Shown here piece after piece: positions 1 through 6,108 of a stretch of 10,547 nt of DNA. Under the pieces are notes generated by a model. The model was not told where the DNA came from, searched no databases, and worked only from the letters and a program-made list of their open reading frames with translations. Both the position numbers and the translations under genes were made by a program. Each line of letters opens with the position of its first letter. The stretch's first letter is position 1. Source of the DNA: Candidatus Collierbacteria bacterium CG_4_9_14_3_um_filter_43_16 (lineage in GTDB: Bacteria; Patescibacteriota; Microgenomatia; UBA1400; MFAQ01); assembly GCA_002789895.1 (NCBI GenBank), contig PFUC01000088.1, positions 1,567-12,113 of the forward strand, written 5' to 3'.

Positions 1-195
1 TATTCTTAGTTTGGGATTGATGCTAATGCTCCAAGCATCACTTCCCGACTGAATTTTATGCAAACGTAAACTGGGATGTTTAGGAAATACAGACAAAACC
101 CTAAGTTTATTAGCAATCAGTCTCCCCAATGCTTTATTCTTCCTACACAACCTTCCCTCTTTAGCTTCAAAATTAGCCGTAGCCTTAATTTCCAT
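1..195 (-). CDS. RelE/ParE-family toxin, C-terminus outside window
   Basis: This is the N-terminal 65 residues of a small basic protein that runs off the left edge. It was read directly from the minus strand. Its ATG (193-195) lies inside the end of the antitoxin gene, so the two overlap by 11 bases, as is usual for translationally coupled toxin-antitoxin pairs. The segment around residues 18-49 (KNKALGRLIANKL, then VFPKHPSLRLHKI) and the later AWSISINPKLRI resemble the helix-then-beta core of RelE/ParE toxins, where the W-S-I-x-I...R-I strand precedes the catalytic end. Such toxins usually cleave ribosome-bound mRNA or poison gyrase; which applies here cannot be told because the C-terminal residues are missing. 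The family call is from pattern resemblance. Confidence 0.72.
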   Translation of the reverse strand, partial: MEIKATANFEAKEGRLCRKNKALGRLIANKLRVLSVFPKHPSLRLHKIQSGSDAWSISINPKLRI

Positions 196-424
196 ATTTG
201 CCAAAGACCCACTTTTTAGTCTTTCCTGCCTCGTCATCGGCTATTGCCCTGGAAATCAAGTCCTCGGTTTGCAGATTGAAGGGAATTATTGGTGTCTCCA
301 CTACCTTCATAGCCTCATGGCTTAGGAGAAATTTGGCAAACTTAGTGACGTCATAACCCAAAACAGCCGCTCTTTGGGCAAGTAGTTTTTGCTCTTCGTC
401 GGTGATCGTTATTTGTAGTTTCAT
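185..424 (-). CDS. Antitoxin of RelE-type toxin-antitoxin pair
   Basis: This 79-residue acidic/basic protein is encoded directly upstream of the RelE-like toxin and overlaps it by 11 bases. The N-terminus (MKLQITITDEEQKLL) has the short strand followed by helix expected of a ribbon-helix-helix DNA-binding antitoxin. The C-terminal half (from about residue 45) is charged and probably wraps the toxin; it contains the DDEAGKTKKW segment. Such antitoxins neutralise the toxin and repress their own promoter. No Shine-Dalgarno sequence precedes the ATG; a promoter sits so close that the mRNA should start at or next to the ATG. The antitoxin role rests mainly on gene order and size, since the sequence itself is only weakly diagnostic. 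Confidence 0.7.
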   Translation of the reverse strand: MKLQITITDEEQKLLAQRAAVLGYDVTKFAKFLLSHEAMKVVETPIIPFNLQTEDLISRAIADDEAGKTKKWVFGKYGN

Positions 425-459
425 GAGTCTAATTTATCACAAAGTTATTTACAAATCAA
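425..459 (-). promoter_or_regulatory. Promoter of left toxin-antitoxin operon, probably leaderless
   Basis: On the minus strand a -35 box TTGATT (454-459) is followed by a 17-base spacer and a -10 box TAAATT (431-436). Only six bases separate the -10 box from the antitoxin ATG, so the predicted transcript begins at the start codon. There is no Shine-Dalgarno sequence. Confidence 0.5.
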
Positions 460-487
460 TTACTTCGCACTACACACTAACAACCCC

Positions 488-1666
488 CTATATGTTTCTC
501 ACTCTCTCCGCAAACTTCAATTTGTACCTTGCCATCGAATAAACCCAAGCGATAAACTGATTAACGATAAACGTCACTATAACTAAAATAAGGAAATAAA
601 CCATCCCGTTCGTTGTCAACTTTGGCAAACTTTCTCGCGAAAGATAATAATTTATGATCGTTCCAACCACCCCATAGGTAGTAATAACTTGCAAGCTTTG
701 GATGCTCTTATTAGTCGCCTGTCCCTTGATCTCGGCTATCACTCCCACTGCCGCCGAAAGATAATTGTTTGTCATTACCCAAATCTCTTTGATATAGCTA
801 TGTGTGTTGGTCAGCACGTCAAACTTGTACTGAAACGCGTTTGACAGATGCTCCGTCAGCTTCATTTCCTTGGCAATATCCGCTCTAGTATGCACATAAG
901 CTCCCATCTGGTTTATCCGGCTACTGATCAGATTGATCGTTTTTTGATAAGCATCCAGCTGAAGGCGAATCCTTTCGACTTCCTTACCCCTGATCTGCTT
1001 TCTTTCCTTGATCTCCGAAATCTCCTCCCATAACTTCCGATGTATATCCAAGTATTTTTGAAGCTGATCCTTGAACTCTCGGAAGAAGATCTGCATCTCT
1101 ACTAGTCCTTCCACAAAGTCTTTGTATTCAGACTTGGCGATCAAAAATATAAATCCCGGTGTCTTCTTCACAGTCAGCTCGGACGAGGCAATGGTGCTAT
1201 ATATTTCTCCGTATTTATCGTTCAGAACAAACTGCTCCGGGTCCTTGTCTATTACCCCCACCGCAATCGGATGAACAGTTTTTATGTTCGCCAATTCCTT
1301 CGGAGTTGGCGCACCAAGTGAAAAAATATACGCCACTGCCGGAGCGAACTTCTCCTCGTAATAACTATTTAATTTTTCTATAGCCTCGTCAATATTACTC
1401 GAGGATAGTTTTAAGACATACAGCCCATCTTCGTAATAATGGATCTCTATCCCCTCCTTATTTTCGGCTCTCACATATTCCAAATAACCGGCCTCACGGC
1501 TAACTTTTACCAAGTCCAAACCTGTGTGGAGTTTTATCAGCCTCTCTTTGGATAAAGGCAAGTCACTTTTAGCTTCAGCAAAAAAATCCGCAATCTCCGT
1601 CAGATGCAAGGTGGTCCGCTGATACCATCCACCAAAGTACACACTCAATTTCGTCTTTTCGGACAT
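488..1666 (-). CDS. Unknown membrane protein with CorA-like C-terminal two-helix hairpin
   Basis: A 392-residue protein I do not recognise. Residues 1-190 look like a soluble alpha/beta domain (opening MSEKTKLSVYFGGWYQRTTL). Residues about 195-310 are strongly helical and charged, with a likely coiled coil at 205-250. Two hydrophobic segments follow near the end (about 322-342 and 355-377), then a short basic tail. A long cytosolic helical stalk ending in two membrane helices recalls the CorA/ZntB metal-transporter layout, but the GMN loop motif of CorA is absent: the loop after the first helix reads YYLSRESLPKL. A transporter role is therefore only a topology-based idea. The gene is transcribed divergently from the 1745 gene. 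A -10-like TAATAT ends six bases before the ATG, consistent with a leaderless transcript; the AAGG next to the ATG is too close to act as a normal ribosome site. Confidence 0.8.
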   Translation of the reverse strand: MSEKTKLSVYFGGWYQRTTLHLTEIADFFAEAKSDLPLSKERLIKLHTGLDLVKVSREAGYLEYVRAENKEGIEIHYYEDGLYVLKLSSSNIDEAIEKLNSYYEEKFAPAVAYIFSLGAPTPKELANIKTVHPIAVGVIDKDPEQFVLNDKYGEIYSTIASSELTVKKTPGFIFLIAKSEYKDFVEGLVEMQIFFREFKDQLQKYLDIHRKLWEEISEIKERKQIRGKEVERIRLQLDAYQKTINLISSRINQMGAYVHTRADIAKEMKLTEHLSNAFQYKFDVLTNTHSYIKEIWVMTNNYLSAAVGVIAEIKGQATNKSIQSLQVITTYGVVGTIINYYLSRESLPKLTTNGMVYFLILVIVTFIVNQFIAWVYSMARYKLKFAERVRNI

Positions 1667-1698
1667 ACCTTCATATTACACTGTCGTCGTGCTATATT
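1667..1698. promoter_or_regulatory. Divergent promoter region
   Basis: On the minus strand TAATAT (1673-1678) stands six bases before the ATG of the 392-residue membrane protein gene. On the plus strand TG-C-TATATT (1690-1698) is an extended -10 box for the gene at 1745, giving a leader of about 40 bases. The -35 boxes are weak on both strands. Confidence 0.4.
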
Positions 1699-1744
1699 TA
1701 CGGCAAGTACGGACACTAAAAATCTAGTAATAAAGGAGGGTCTC

Positions 1745-2338
1745 ATGACCCAACCAGCCAAACGTCCCGGGAAAAAGCAGGCCCTTCCCTTCGAGGCTTG
1801 TGTCAGTATCGACACCAATACAGAGTATTTCCAAGTTCAAATAGCCATTCAAAACCTCGGATATCTTCTTATCGACTTGGAAACAGGCGAAATCATTGAC
1901 GGACAAGTTAGCCTCTCCATGGTTGGTATTATTGACCCCCGCAAACCACATCCACCTGCTCGCAGATTAGGCTTTGTCCAACCAGTCGACCCCGATTCTT
2001 CCAGTCTTTCTGGGTCTCGCGTGGACGCTATTCTCAGTGTCCAAGAATCTCAGCCCGGAGAACCGGCCCTGTTCACCGTAGATGTGGTAGACAACGCCGA
2101 GGTAGATCTTTGGAGCACACAGGCCCACCAGATTTGTCAGCAGTTTGCCGTCAAAATCAAACGTTCACTCACCCCTTCGGTGGTAATTGGTGTGTATGGC
2201 CTCTGCATCCCGAACGAGAAAAATCCAAGTTCTGCCAGAGACGCCGTCCTTCGTCGCTACCAAAAATACGGCTTCGACGAACCCCCAACCATACTCAACA
2301 ACTACGTATTGCCTCAGGATTACGGCTATGACGATTAA
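1745..2338 (+). CDS. Hypothetical protein, 197 residues
   Basis: I do not recognise this protein. The start is set by the ideal Shine-Dalgarno AAGGAGGG (1733-1740), four bases before ATG; the reading frame stays open upstream to 1604 but that part overlaps the divergent gene and has no ribosome site. It has no signal peptide or membrane helix. After a basic, proline-containing N-terminus (MTQPAKRPGKKQ) come alternating hydrophobic strands (about 17-65), a proline-rich linker (about 64-85), more strands (92-120), a helix (about 125-140) and a C-terminus ending in tyrosine and aspartate (LPQDYGYDD). Residues 120-155 (DLWSTQAHQICQQF, then SVVIGVYGLC) are the most distinctive. Probably cytosolic. 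A weak hairpin (2342-2347 with 2363-2368) follows the stop. Confidence 0.75.
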   Translation: MTQPAKRPGKKQALPFEACVSIDTNTEYFQVQIAIQNLGYLLIDLETGEIIDGQVSLSMVGIIDPRKPHPPARRLGFVQPVDPDSSSLSGSRVDAILSVQESQPGEPALFTVDVVDNAEVDLWSTQAHQICQQFAVKIKRSLTPSVVIGVYGLCIPNEKNPSSARDAVLRRYQKYGFDEPPTILNNYVLPQDYGYDD

Positions 2339-2370
2339 GACGAGGTTAAGTAGGTACGGAACAACCTCTC

Positions 2371-2403
2371 TTGACAACCCATAGAAACCAATCATGATAT
2401 AAT
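2371..2403 (+). promoter_or_regulatory. Promoter of the 61-residue membrane protein gene
   Basis: A consensus TTGACA (2371-2376) is followed by TGATATAAT (2395-2403), which is an extended -10 with a perfect TATAAT at 2398-2403. The spacer is 21 bases to TATAAT, or 18 if TGATAT is used, so the exact -10 hexamer is ambiguous. The leader is about 35-40 bases and carries AAGGAG (2435-2440) five bases before the ATG. Confidence 0.6.
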
Positions 2404-2445
2404 TTCCCGAATCAGTGGAGATCGTACTTTTACTAAGGAGAGTAT

Positions 2446-2631
2446 ATGAAAAAGAAGATCCTTATGGCCGTAGCCGGTTTGGTAATTATTGCTTGGTTAG
2501 TCGTCAACTTTTTTGCGGCCATTTCCCTTGAGGCCGTAATTATACCCGGTATTTTTACCGTATTCTGGCTGGTCACGTGGTTTGGCATCGCCAATACCGA
2601 AACAGCCACCATCCAACCCAATAAACAGTAA
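2446..2631 (+). CDS. Small two-helix membrane protein
   Basis: A 61-residue protein of unknown function. Three lysines after Met are followed by a hydrophobic helix (about 5-26), a short turn (SLEA) and a second helix (about 30-50, rich in Trp and Phe), then a polar tail (NTETATIQPNKQ). This is a hairpin inner-membrane protein, with the positive N-terminus probably inside. The gene forms a single-gene unit: a consensus-like promoter, a good Shine-Dalgarno AAGGAG at five bases and a strong hairpin terminator just after the stop. Strong signals around such a short gene argue that it is real and well expressed. It resembles in size and topology the broken gene at 6902, without obvious sequence identity. 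Confidence 0.78.
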   Translation: MKKKILMAVAGLVIIAWLVVNFFAAISLEAVIIPGIFTVFWLVTWFGIANTETATIQPNKQ

Positions 2632-2641
2632 TACCTTTCCC

Positions 2642-2668
2642 ATCCCCGCCTTATGCGGGGATTTTTTT
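2642..2668 (+). terminator. Rho-independent terminator of the 61-residue membrane protein gene
   Basis: ATCCCCGC (2642-2649) pairs perfectly with GCGGGGAT (2655-2662) around a five-base loop, followed by a run of seven T. It begins 11 bases after the stop codon. Confidence 0.92.
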
Positions 2669-2673
2669 GGATA

Positions 2674-2679
2674 TACAAT
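2674..2679 (+). promoter_or_regulatory. -10-like box directly before the YvcK-like gene
   Basis: TACAAT lies 11 bases before the GTG start and just after the preceding terminator. No Shine-Dalgarno sequence is present, so the mRNA would have a leader of only a few bases. The -35 region overlaps the terminator and is poor. Confidence 0.35.
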
Positions 2680-2690
2680 AGAACCTAATT

Positions 2691-3746
2691 GTGAAGTCCA
2701 AAATCGTCACCATAGGTGGAGGCACCGGCGCCCCGGTCGTTATCCAGGCTCTTCTTTTGGCTGGCTTCACCAATATTTCCTGTATCTGCGCCAGCATGGA
2801 CTCCGGCGGTAAGACTGGTACCATTCGCTCCGACGAACGCGACCAAGTCATCGCCATCTCCGATCTCCTTCGAAATCTTCTGGCTCTCATCCCTCCAACA
2901 AGCACTAATTTGAGGAAGTATTCTTCCGAAATCCCAAGTATTTCCGAGGGACACAAAAAAAACATTCGCGCGTTCACCGATATGGTTTCTTTTATTGACG
3001 GACGTCAAAGAAACCTGGGCTACACCATCTACTACGCTCTCTTAGAAAAATACAAAAATGACTTTCTCAAAGTCCAAGCACACTTGGAAAAACTTCTCAG
3101 TATTAAGTTCGGCGGTACAGCCATCCCCATCACCACCGGTTCTAGCAACCTTTGTTTCAAAACCAGAGATGGACAAATATTTCATGGAGAACATGAGCTG
3201 GACAAACAATCCATGTCCAGAAACACCATTACCAAGCTTTGGCTGGATCCAAAAGTCAAAGCCACTCCCGAAGCTATCACCGCCATCAAGACAGCCACCC
3301 ACATCATTTACTGCCCGGGCAGTCTCTACGGCTCTATTCTCAGCAACTTTCTTCCCAAAGGCATCAAGACGGCACTTAAAGCCTCAAAAGCCAAGAAGAT
3401 CCTTATCACCAATCTGGTGAGCAACCGCAACCAAACTCACCACTTTACCCCCAAAAAATACTTACGCATTTTCCAACGATACACCGGCCTCAAAAAACCC
3501 TTTAATCTCCTTCTGGCTCCCAAACAGTCCAGGTTATGTTTCAATCGCCTACATCCCAAGATAGCCGCTTCCTATGCCAACGAACACTCCCATTTTCTCG
3601 GCTGGTCCAAGAAAGAGCGTCAAAGTCTTCATCAATATAATATCAAAGTAGTAACTTCCAATACTATCTCCATCACCCCGCAACTCAACCGCCTTCGCCA
3701 CGACCCGACCAAACTGTCGCACATTCTCAAAAAAATCATCAAATAG
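2691..3746 (+). CDS. yvcK: YvcK/CofD-like family protein (putative UDP-GlcNAc-binding morphology factor)
   Basis: A 351-residue protein of the UPF0052/CofD-like family. The N-terminus KIVTIGGGTG (residues 4-13) is the nucleotide-sugar-binding glycine loop. DSGGKTGTIR (37-46) corresponds to the conserved second glycine motif. YCPGSLYGSILSNFLPKGI (207-225) matches the hallmark PGSLYTS-type motif, and RHDPTKL (336-342) matches the conserved C-terminal Dp.kL element. In Bacillus, YvcK binds UDP-GlcNAc and supports cell-wall synthesis and shape on gluconeogenic carbon. CofD itself is a coenzyme F420 enzyme; no other F420 genes are visible here. The start is GTG at 2691, chosen because translation begins two codons before the glycine loop, as in relatives. 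Several motifs are variant (for example NLVSNRNQT where NlmTqpGeT is usual). The family call is firm; the physiological role is inferred. Confidence 0.87.
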   Translation: MKSKIVTIGGGTGAPVVIQALLLAGFTNISCICASMDSGGKTGTIRSDERDQVIAISDLLRNLLALIPPTSTNLRKYSSEIPSISEGHKKNIRAFTDMVSFIDGRQRNLGYTIYYALLEKYKNDFLKVQAHLEKLLSIKFGGTAIPITTGSSNLCFKTRDGQIFHGEHELDKQSMSRNTITKLWLDPKVKATPEAITAIKTATHIIYCPGSLYGSILSNFLPKGIKTALKASKAKKILITNLVSNRNQTHHFTPKKYLRIFQRYTGLKKPFNLLLAPKQSRLCFNRLHPKIAASYANEHSHFLGWSKKERQSLHQYNIKVVTSNTISITPQLNRLRHDPTKLSHILKKIIK

Positions 3747-3760
3747 GCCACAAAGGCCAC

Positions 3761-3784
3761 AAAAAAGAGGGGGTGTTCCCCCTC
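3761..3784 (-). terminator. Hairpin terminator between convergent genes (distal)
   Basis: GAGGGGG (3767-3773) pairs with CCCCCTC (3778-3784) around TGTT. The A run at 3761-3766 gives six T on the minus strand, so it works best for leftward transcription from the small membrane protein gene. It may also stop the rightward YvcK-like transcript. It is nearly the same element as the one at 7739-7765. Confidence 0.75.
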
Positions 3785-3800
3785 AACAACTTTTGCCATT

Positions 3801-3826
3801 AAAATGCCCCATCTTACGGTGGGGCA
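3801..3826 (-). terminator. Terminator of the small multi-helix membrane protein gene (proximal)
   Basis: TGCCCCA (3805-3811) pairs with TGGGGCA (3820-3826). On the minus strand the stem is followed by TTTT (3804-3801). It lies 15 bases after the stop codon of the leftward gene, which therefore has two tandem hairpins. Confidence 0.72.
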
Positions 3827-3841
3827 CATTCACAGATGGAA

Positions 3842-4117
3842 CTATTTACGATTGAGGGTAACCACATAGGTCACGTCGAAGAGGATCAGTCCAACGGCTA
3901 GGCCCCAAGCGGCTTGCGACAAGGTGATGACGCCTGCGAGGACGAGGACGACAATCACGAATAGGGACGAAATGGTGGCAAATAATCCGATTCCTGTCGC
4001 CGCACACAAAACAGCCGAAGCCAAACGCATCCACCTAATGAGACCGAACCATGACGTCATGGTCCAAATAACCGTTATCACCGCGAAGAATCCAACAATT
4101 CCGACAGCAATGTTCAT
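3842..4117 (-). CDS. Small multi-helix membrane protein
   Basis: A protein of 91 residues from the ATG at 4117, or 92 from an adjacent ATG at 4120. It is almost entirely hydrophobic, with segments at about residues 4-25, 31-50, 53-67 and 68-88, so three or four membrane helices, and ends in a short polar tail (TLNRK). I do not recognise a family. A very strong Shine-Dalgarno, AAGGAGGAGG (4121-4130), abuts the first ATG; the AAGGAGG core is three bases from the first ATG and six from the second, so the second is the more likely start. A promoter lies about 50 bases upstream and two terminators follow. The layout (own promoter, strong ribosome site, own terminator) matches the 2446 and 6902 membrane protein genes. 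Confidence 0.75.
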   Translation of the reverse strand: MNIAVGIVGFFAVITVIWTMTSWFGLIRWMRLASAVLCAATGIGLFATISSLFVIVVLVLAGVITLSQAAWGLAVGLILFDVTYVVTLNRK

Positions 4118-4166
4118 CATCCTCCTCCTTCGGAGATCAAGTTTTCAAAGAATATATTCAGACCCT

Positions 4167-4194
4167 ATAATACCACATCTGCCCAGAAATACAA
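4167..4194 (-). promoter_or_regulatory. Extended -10 promoter of the small multi-helix membrane protein gene
   Basis: On the minus strand TGTGGTATTAT (4177-4167) contains an extended -10 (TG-G-TATTAT). A TTGTAT -35 box (4194-4189) lies 16 bases upstream. The predicted leader is about 40 bases. Confidence 0.55.
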
Positions 4195-4364
4195 CAAAAT
4201 ACAACCATATCTCCGGTTAGATCAAACTATAACTAACCGTACCACAGCTTCCAAAAAAAATCTGTTTCACTTCATGCCTTCCAAGAACGAAACCTGCCAA
4301 AATCCACATTTTTAACGAAAGATCCTTCAAAAGCATTTTGTACTCAGTTTCCTCTACTCACCTG

Positions 4365-4393
4365 TCCGCCGTAGTTGCGAAGCTACGGGCGGA
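4365..4393. repeat. REP-like palindrome
   Basis: TCCGCCGTAG (4365-4374) pairs with CTAC-G-GGCGGA (4383-4393), with one unpaired G and an eight-base loop (TTGCGAAG). No T run follows, so it is not a terminator. Its CCGCC/GGCGG core is shared with the palindrome at the right end of the window. Confidence 0.6.
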
Positions 4394-4576
4394 AATCTGT
4401 CCTGATGTTAGAGATATAGTTCGTTTTGATTTTGTAGGTCACAAAGAACGAACATCTGCTCCCTACTTGACAGCAATCATCGATACATCAGCCAAGTCTG
4501 GCTTGGCTCTAGGGCCGACACAGCTTCTAGGGCCACATTTATTTAATACTCTTTTCACAACCAAGTCAAATCATTC

Positions 4577-4615
4577 GTCATTGCGAGTTTCGGTACTCCG
4601 AACCGTGGCAATCTC
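4577..4615. repeat. REP-like palindrome of the cattgcgag/gtggcaatctc type
   Basis: The outer arms ATTGC and GCAAT enclose a perfect inner stem TTCGG-TACT-CCGAA. Palindromes with these outer arms (GTCATTGCGAG ... GTGGCAATCTC) are a recurrent intergenic repeat in many bacterial genomes, from memory rather than a search. It lies just before the radical SAM terminator and has no T run. Confidence 0.6.
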
Positions 4616-4621
4616 ACTCCA

Positions 4622-4653
4622 CCCAAAACAAAACCCCGCCAATAGACGGGGTT
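4622..4653 (-). terminator. Terminator of the radical SAM gene
   Basis: On the minus strand AACCCCG (4653-4647) pairs with CGGGGTT (4638-4632), followed by TTTTGTTTT. It starts nine bases after the stop codon. Confidence 0.88.
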
Positions 4654-4661
4654 CTACAAGC

Positions 4662-5771
4662 TCAATCATCACGCACAGATGCGTGGCAGGCGTCACACAT
4701 GTCATCCAATGGGCACGCGGTACATTGTTTTTCCGTACCATCTGCGCCACACTCCCTGGCCGCCTTACGCCTGTTGGCCAAAAACACGATCGTCCGTATT
4801 CTTAGCAAGGATTGTTCGATTGTTTTCCTGATCTGATCAACATCACTATGCAGATCCACATTGCACAGACCATTCTTCGCCGGAATACAGTGTGGGTGCA
4901 CATATCCGAATTCACCATTCGTCTTGACAATCATGGCCGGAAGGCTAATAACCCCATTTTCAACACGAGAGAAACTAATGCTGCATATATGGCCTTTTGC
5001 CATCACGCCGTGACGGGTTCCATCAGGACGATCCTCAAAAAGTACCAGGCCGGAAAACGTGAACTCATGTCTAAACAGGTCACTATCACTTGTTCTCCGA
5101 AACTGGTAACTCAGATTTTGAGATGACTCGAAATCGACGTAATTATTCTGTAGTGTAGCCATCAAGTCCGCAACCGTCCCACCGTAGAACTCTAAACTGT
5201 GGTGGTCGCTTGTTTCCATCAACAAAGTCAATATTCTCCTAATCCCCTCCTCGTTGAAAGCCAAATCTTTGTCGACAGTTACCATCGTATAAAGATCTAT
5301 AGTTTCGAAGACTCCCCCTTTAGCCTGACATTGACGTCGCTCGGCCAACAGGAGTTTGATTCTTTTCACAAAATTGACGTATCCCTCTTCATTTCTCCCA
5401 GGATGGAAACTCAAATTTATCTGAATCAATCCCTTCCGGTAAAGATCCAGAAGGTACTCCATATTTTTCTGTTCTCGCTTTGAGAATTTACCAGAAGTGG
5501 TTATTCTGAGCTCCAGATTCAAGCCAAAAACATACTTACAGATTTCTTTTAACTGTGGGTGAAGTCCTGGCTCACCACCAATCAAGCCGATCGTCTTGCA
5601 GTTTGTGTTTTTGACCAACCAGTCAATCCTGGCTTTGATTGATTCTAATGGCAGGTGCATACCTTTTGTATGTACCTCACCGCCCTTATAGCACCAAGGG
5701 CAGCCACAGTAACACCGCAAGGTTATCTCCACAAACGCCAATCCATTTTCCAAAACGATTTTTGGTGTCAT
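4662..5771 (-). CDS. Radical SAM protein with SPASM-like C-terminal cysteine cluster
   Basis: A 369-residue radical SAM protein. The CX3CX2C motif that binds the catalytic 4Fe-4S cluster is C20-C24-C27 (CYCGCPWCY, with an extra C22). GGEP at 65-68 is the SAM-contacting motif and ITTSGK (90-95) fits the next barrel strand. Beyond the barrel, C263, NGEFGYVHPHC (C295) and C350-X2-C353-X5-C359-X2-C362 look like a SPASM/twitch domain for auxiliary iron-sulfur clusters, one residue shorter in the last spacing than the usual CX2CX5CX3C. SPASM enzymes typically modify peptides or protein side chains. The start is the ATG at 5771, preceded by AAAGGAGG four bases away; an in-frame ATG at 5795 places that ribosome site inside the gene. 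It is a single-gene unit with its own promoter and terminator. No precursor peptide or partner was seen next to it, so the substrate is unknown. Confidence 0.88.
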   Translation of the reverse strand: MTPKIVLENGLAFVEITLRCYCGCPWCYKGGEVHTKGMHLPLESIKARIDWLVKNTNCKTIGLIGGEPGLHPQLKEICKYVFGLNLELRITTSGKFSKREQKNMEYLLDLYRKGLIQINLSFHPGRNEEGYVNFVKRIKLLLAERRQCQAKGGVFETIDLYTMVTVDKDLAFNEEGIRRILTLLMETSDHHSLEFYGGTVADLMATLQNNYVDFESSQNLSYQFRRTSDSDLFRHEFTFSGLVLFEDRPDGTRHGVMAKGHICSISFSRVENGVISLPAMIVKTNGEFGYVHPHCIPAKNGLCNVDLHSDVDQIRKTIEQSLLRIRTIVFLANRRKAARECGADGTEKQCTACPLDDMCDACHASVRDD

Positions 5772-5840
5772 GTAGCCTCCTTTCAAGAGGAACAAGGTTA
5801 AGTTTTGAACGTTCAGCGTATCGGATTAACGTACCCCATA

Positions 5841-5851
5841 ATTCTACCACA
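5841..5851 (-). promoter_or_regulatory. Extended -10 promoter of the radical SAM gene
   Basis: TGTGGTAGAAT on the minus strand (5851-5841) contains TG-G-TAGAAT. It predicts a leader of about 65 bases ending in AAAGGAGG. The -35 region is weak, as expected for an extended -10 promoter. Confidence 0.45.
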
Positions 5852-5867
5852 AGCTCAACGCACTTCG

Positions 5868-5888
5868 CACCAAACACCAAGCACCAAT
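5868..5888. repeat. Three 7-base tandem units between divergent genes
   Basis: CACCAAA, CACCAAG and CACCAAT follow one another without gaps, upstream of the secE promoter. The preceding ACTTCGCAC (5862-5870) also occurs at 462-470. Function unknown; it could be chance or an operator. Confidence 0.4.
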
Positions 5889-5901
5889 AACCATTCTTTC
5901 A

Positions 5902-5910
5902 TGATAAAAT
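5902..5910 (+). promoter_or_regulatory. Extended -10 box of secE-nusG, probably leaderless
   Basis: TG-A-TAAAAT (5902-5910) ends exactly six bases before the secE ATG at 5917. There is no Shine-Dalgarno sequence. No good -35 box is visible. Confidence 0.5.
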
Positions 5911-5916
5911 AACTCG

Positions 5917-6102
5917 ATGTTTCGACCACTTGAATTTTTACGCTCGGTCAAGCTAGAGCTTGCCCAGGTAAAATGGCCCTCTCACAAAGAGGCCATGAAG
6001 ATGACTGTGTTGGTAATTGTCACTACCATCATCGTCGCTATCTATTCTGGTGGACTAGACTATATCTTTACCGCCGCTTTACAAACGGCTATAAACCGTT
6101 AA
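5917..6102 (+). CDS. secE: Preprotein translocase subunit SecE
   Basis: A 61-residue SecE, the small essential subunit that clamps SecY in the SecYEG protein-export channel. It has the standard short bacterial form: an amphipathic N-terminal helix (residues 1-25) with the conserved ELAQVKWPSHKEA (14-26, matching the family pattern EL.kV.WPs..E), one membrane helix (about 29-50), and a short C-terminal tail. The next gene is nusG, six bases after the stop, which is the usual bacterial pairing and strengthens the call. The ATG is fixed by the length of the N-terminal helix and by a -10 box six bases upstream, implying translation of a leaderless message. Confidence 0.96.
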   Translation: MFRPLEFLRSVKLELAQVKWPSHKEAMKMTVLVIVTTIIVAIYSGGLDYIFTAALQTAINR

Positions 6103-6108
6103 AACAAA

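Larger units (their letters stand above)
4178..4661. other. Gene-free stretch with palindromes
   Basis: About 480 bases without a credible gene. One plus-strand reading frame is open from a TTG at 4338 through to 4805, but it has no ribosome site, runs through the terminator at 4622-4653 and into the antisense of the radical SAM gene, and looks like composition noise. The stretch holds two REP-like palindromes (4365-4393 and 4577-4615) and an imperfect 18-base direct repeat around TCTAGGGCC (4508-4516 and 4526-4534). No tRNA cloverleaf or riboswitch was recognised. Confidence 0.6.

Noticed and set aside
1604..1744. Upstream extension of the 197-residue gene
   Set aside because: It overlaps the divergent membrane protein gene and lacks a ribosome site, whereas ATG 1745 has AAGGAGGG at ideal distance.
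2651..3008. Minus-strand open frames opposite the YvcK-like gene
   Set aside because: Shadow frames of a firmly identified gene; no ribosome site or conserved motif.
3761..3784. CRISPR or transposon end
   Set aside because: Only two distant copies of the hairpin exist in the window, with T runs typical of terminators and no spacers, transposase or target duplications.
4338..4805. 155-residue plus-strand open frame from a TTG start
   Set aside because: No ribosome site; crosses a REP palindrome, the radical SAM terminator and the antisense of that gene; the protein has no coherent fold pattern.
5772..5795. Longer start for the radical SAM gene at 5795
   Set aside because: The Shine-Dalgarno AAAGGAGG would lie inside the gene; it is correctly placed for ATG 5771.
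5772..5916. tRNA gene before secE, as in some bacteria
   Set aside because: No acceptor stem, anticodon arm or GGTTCGA-type T-loop can be found on either strand.
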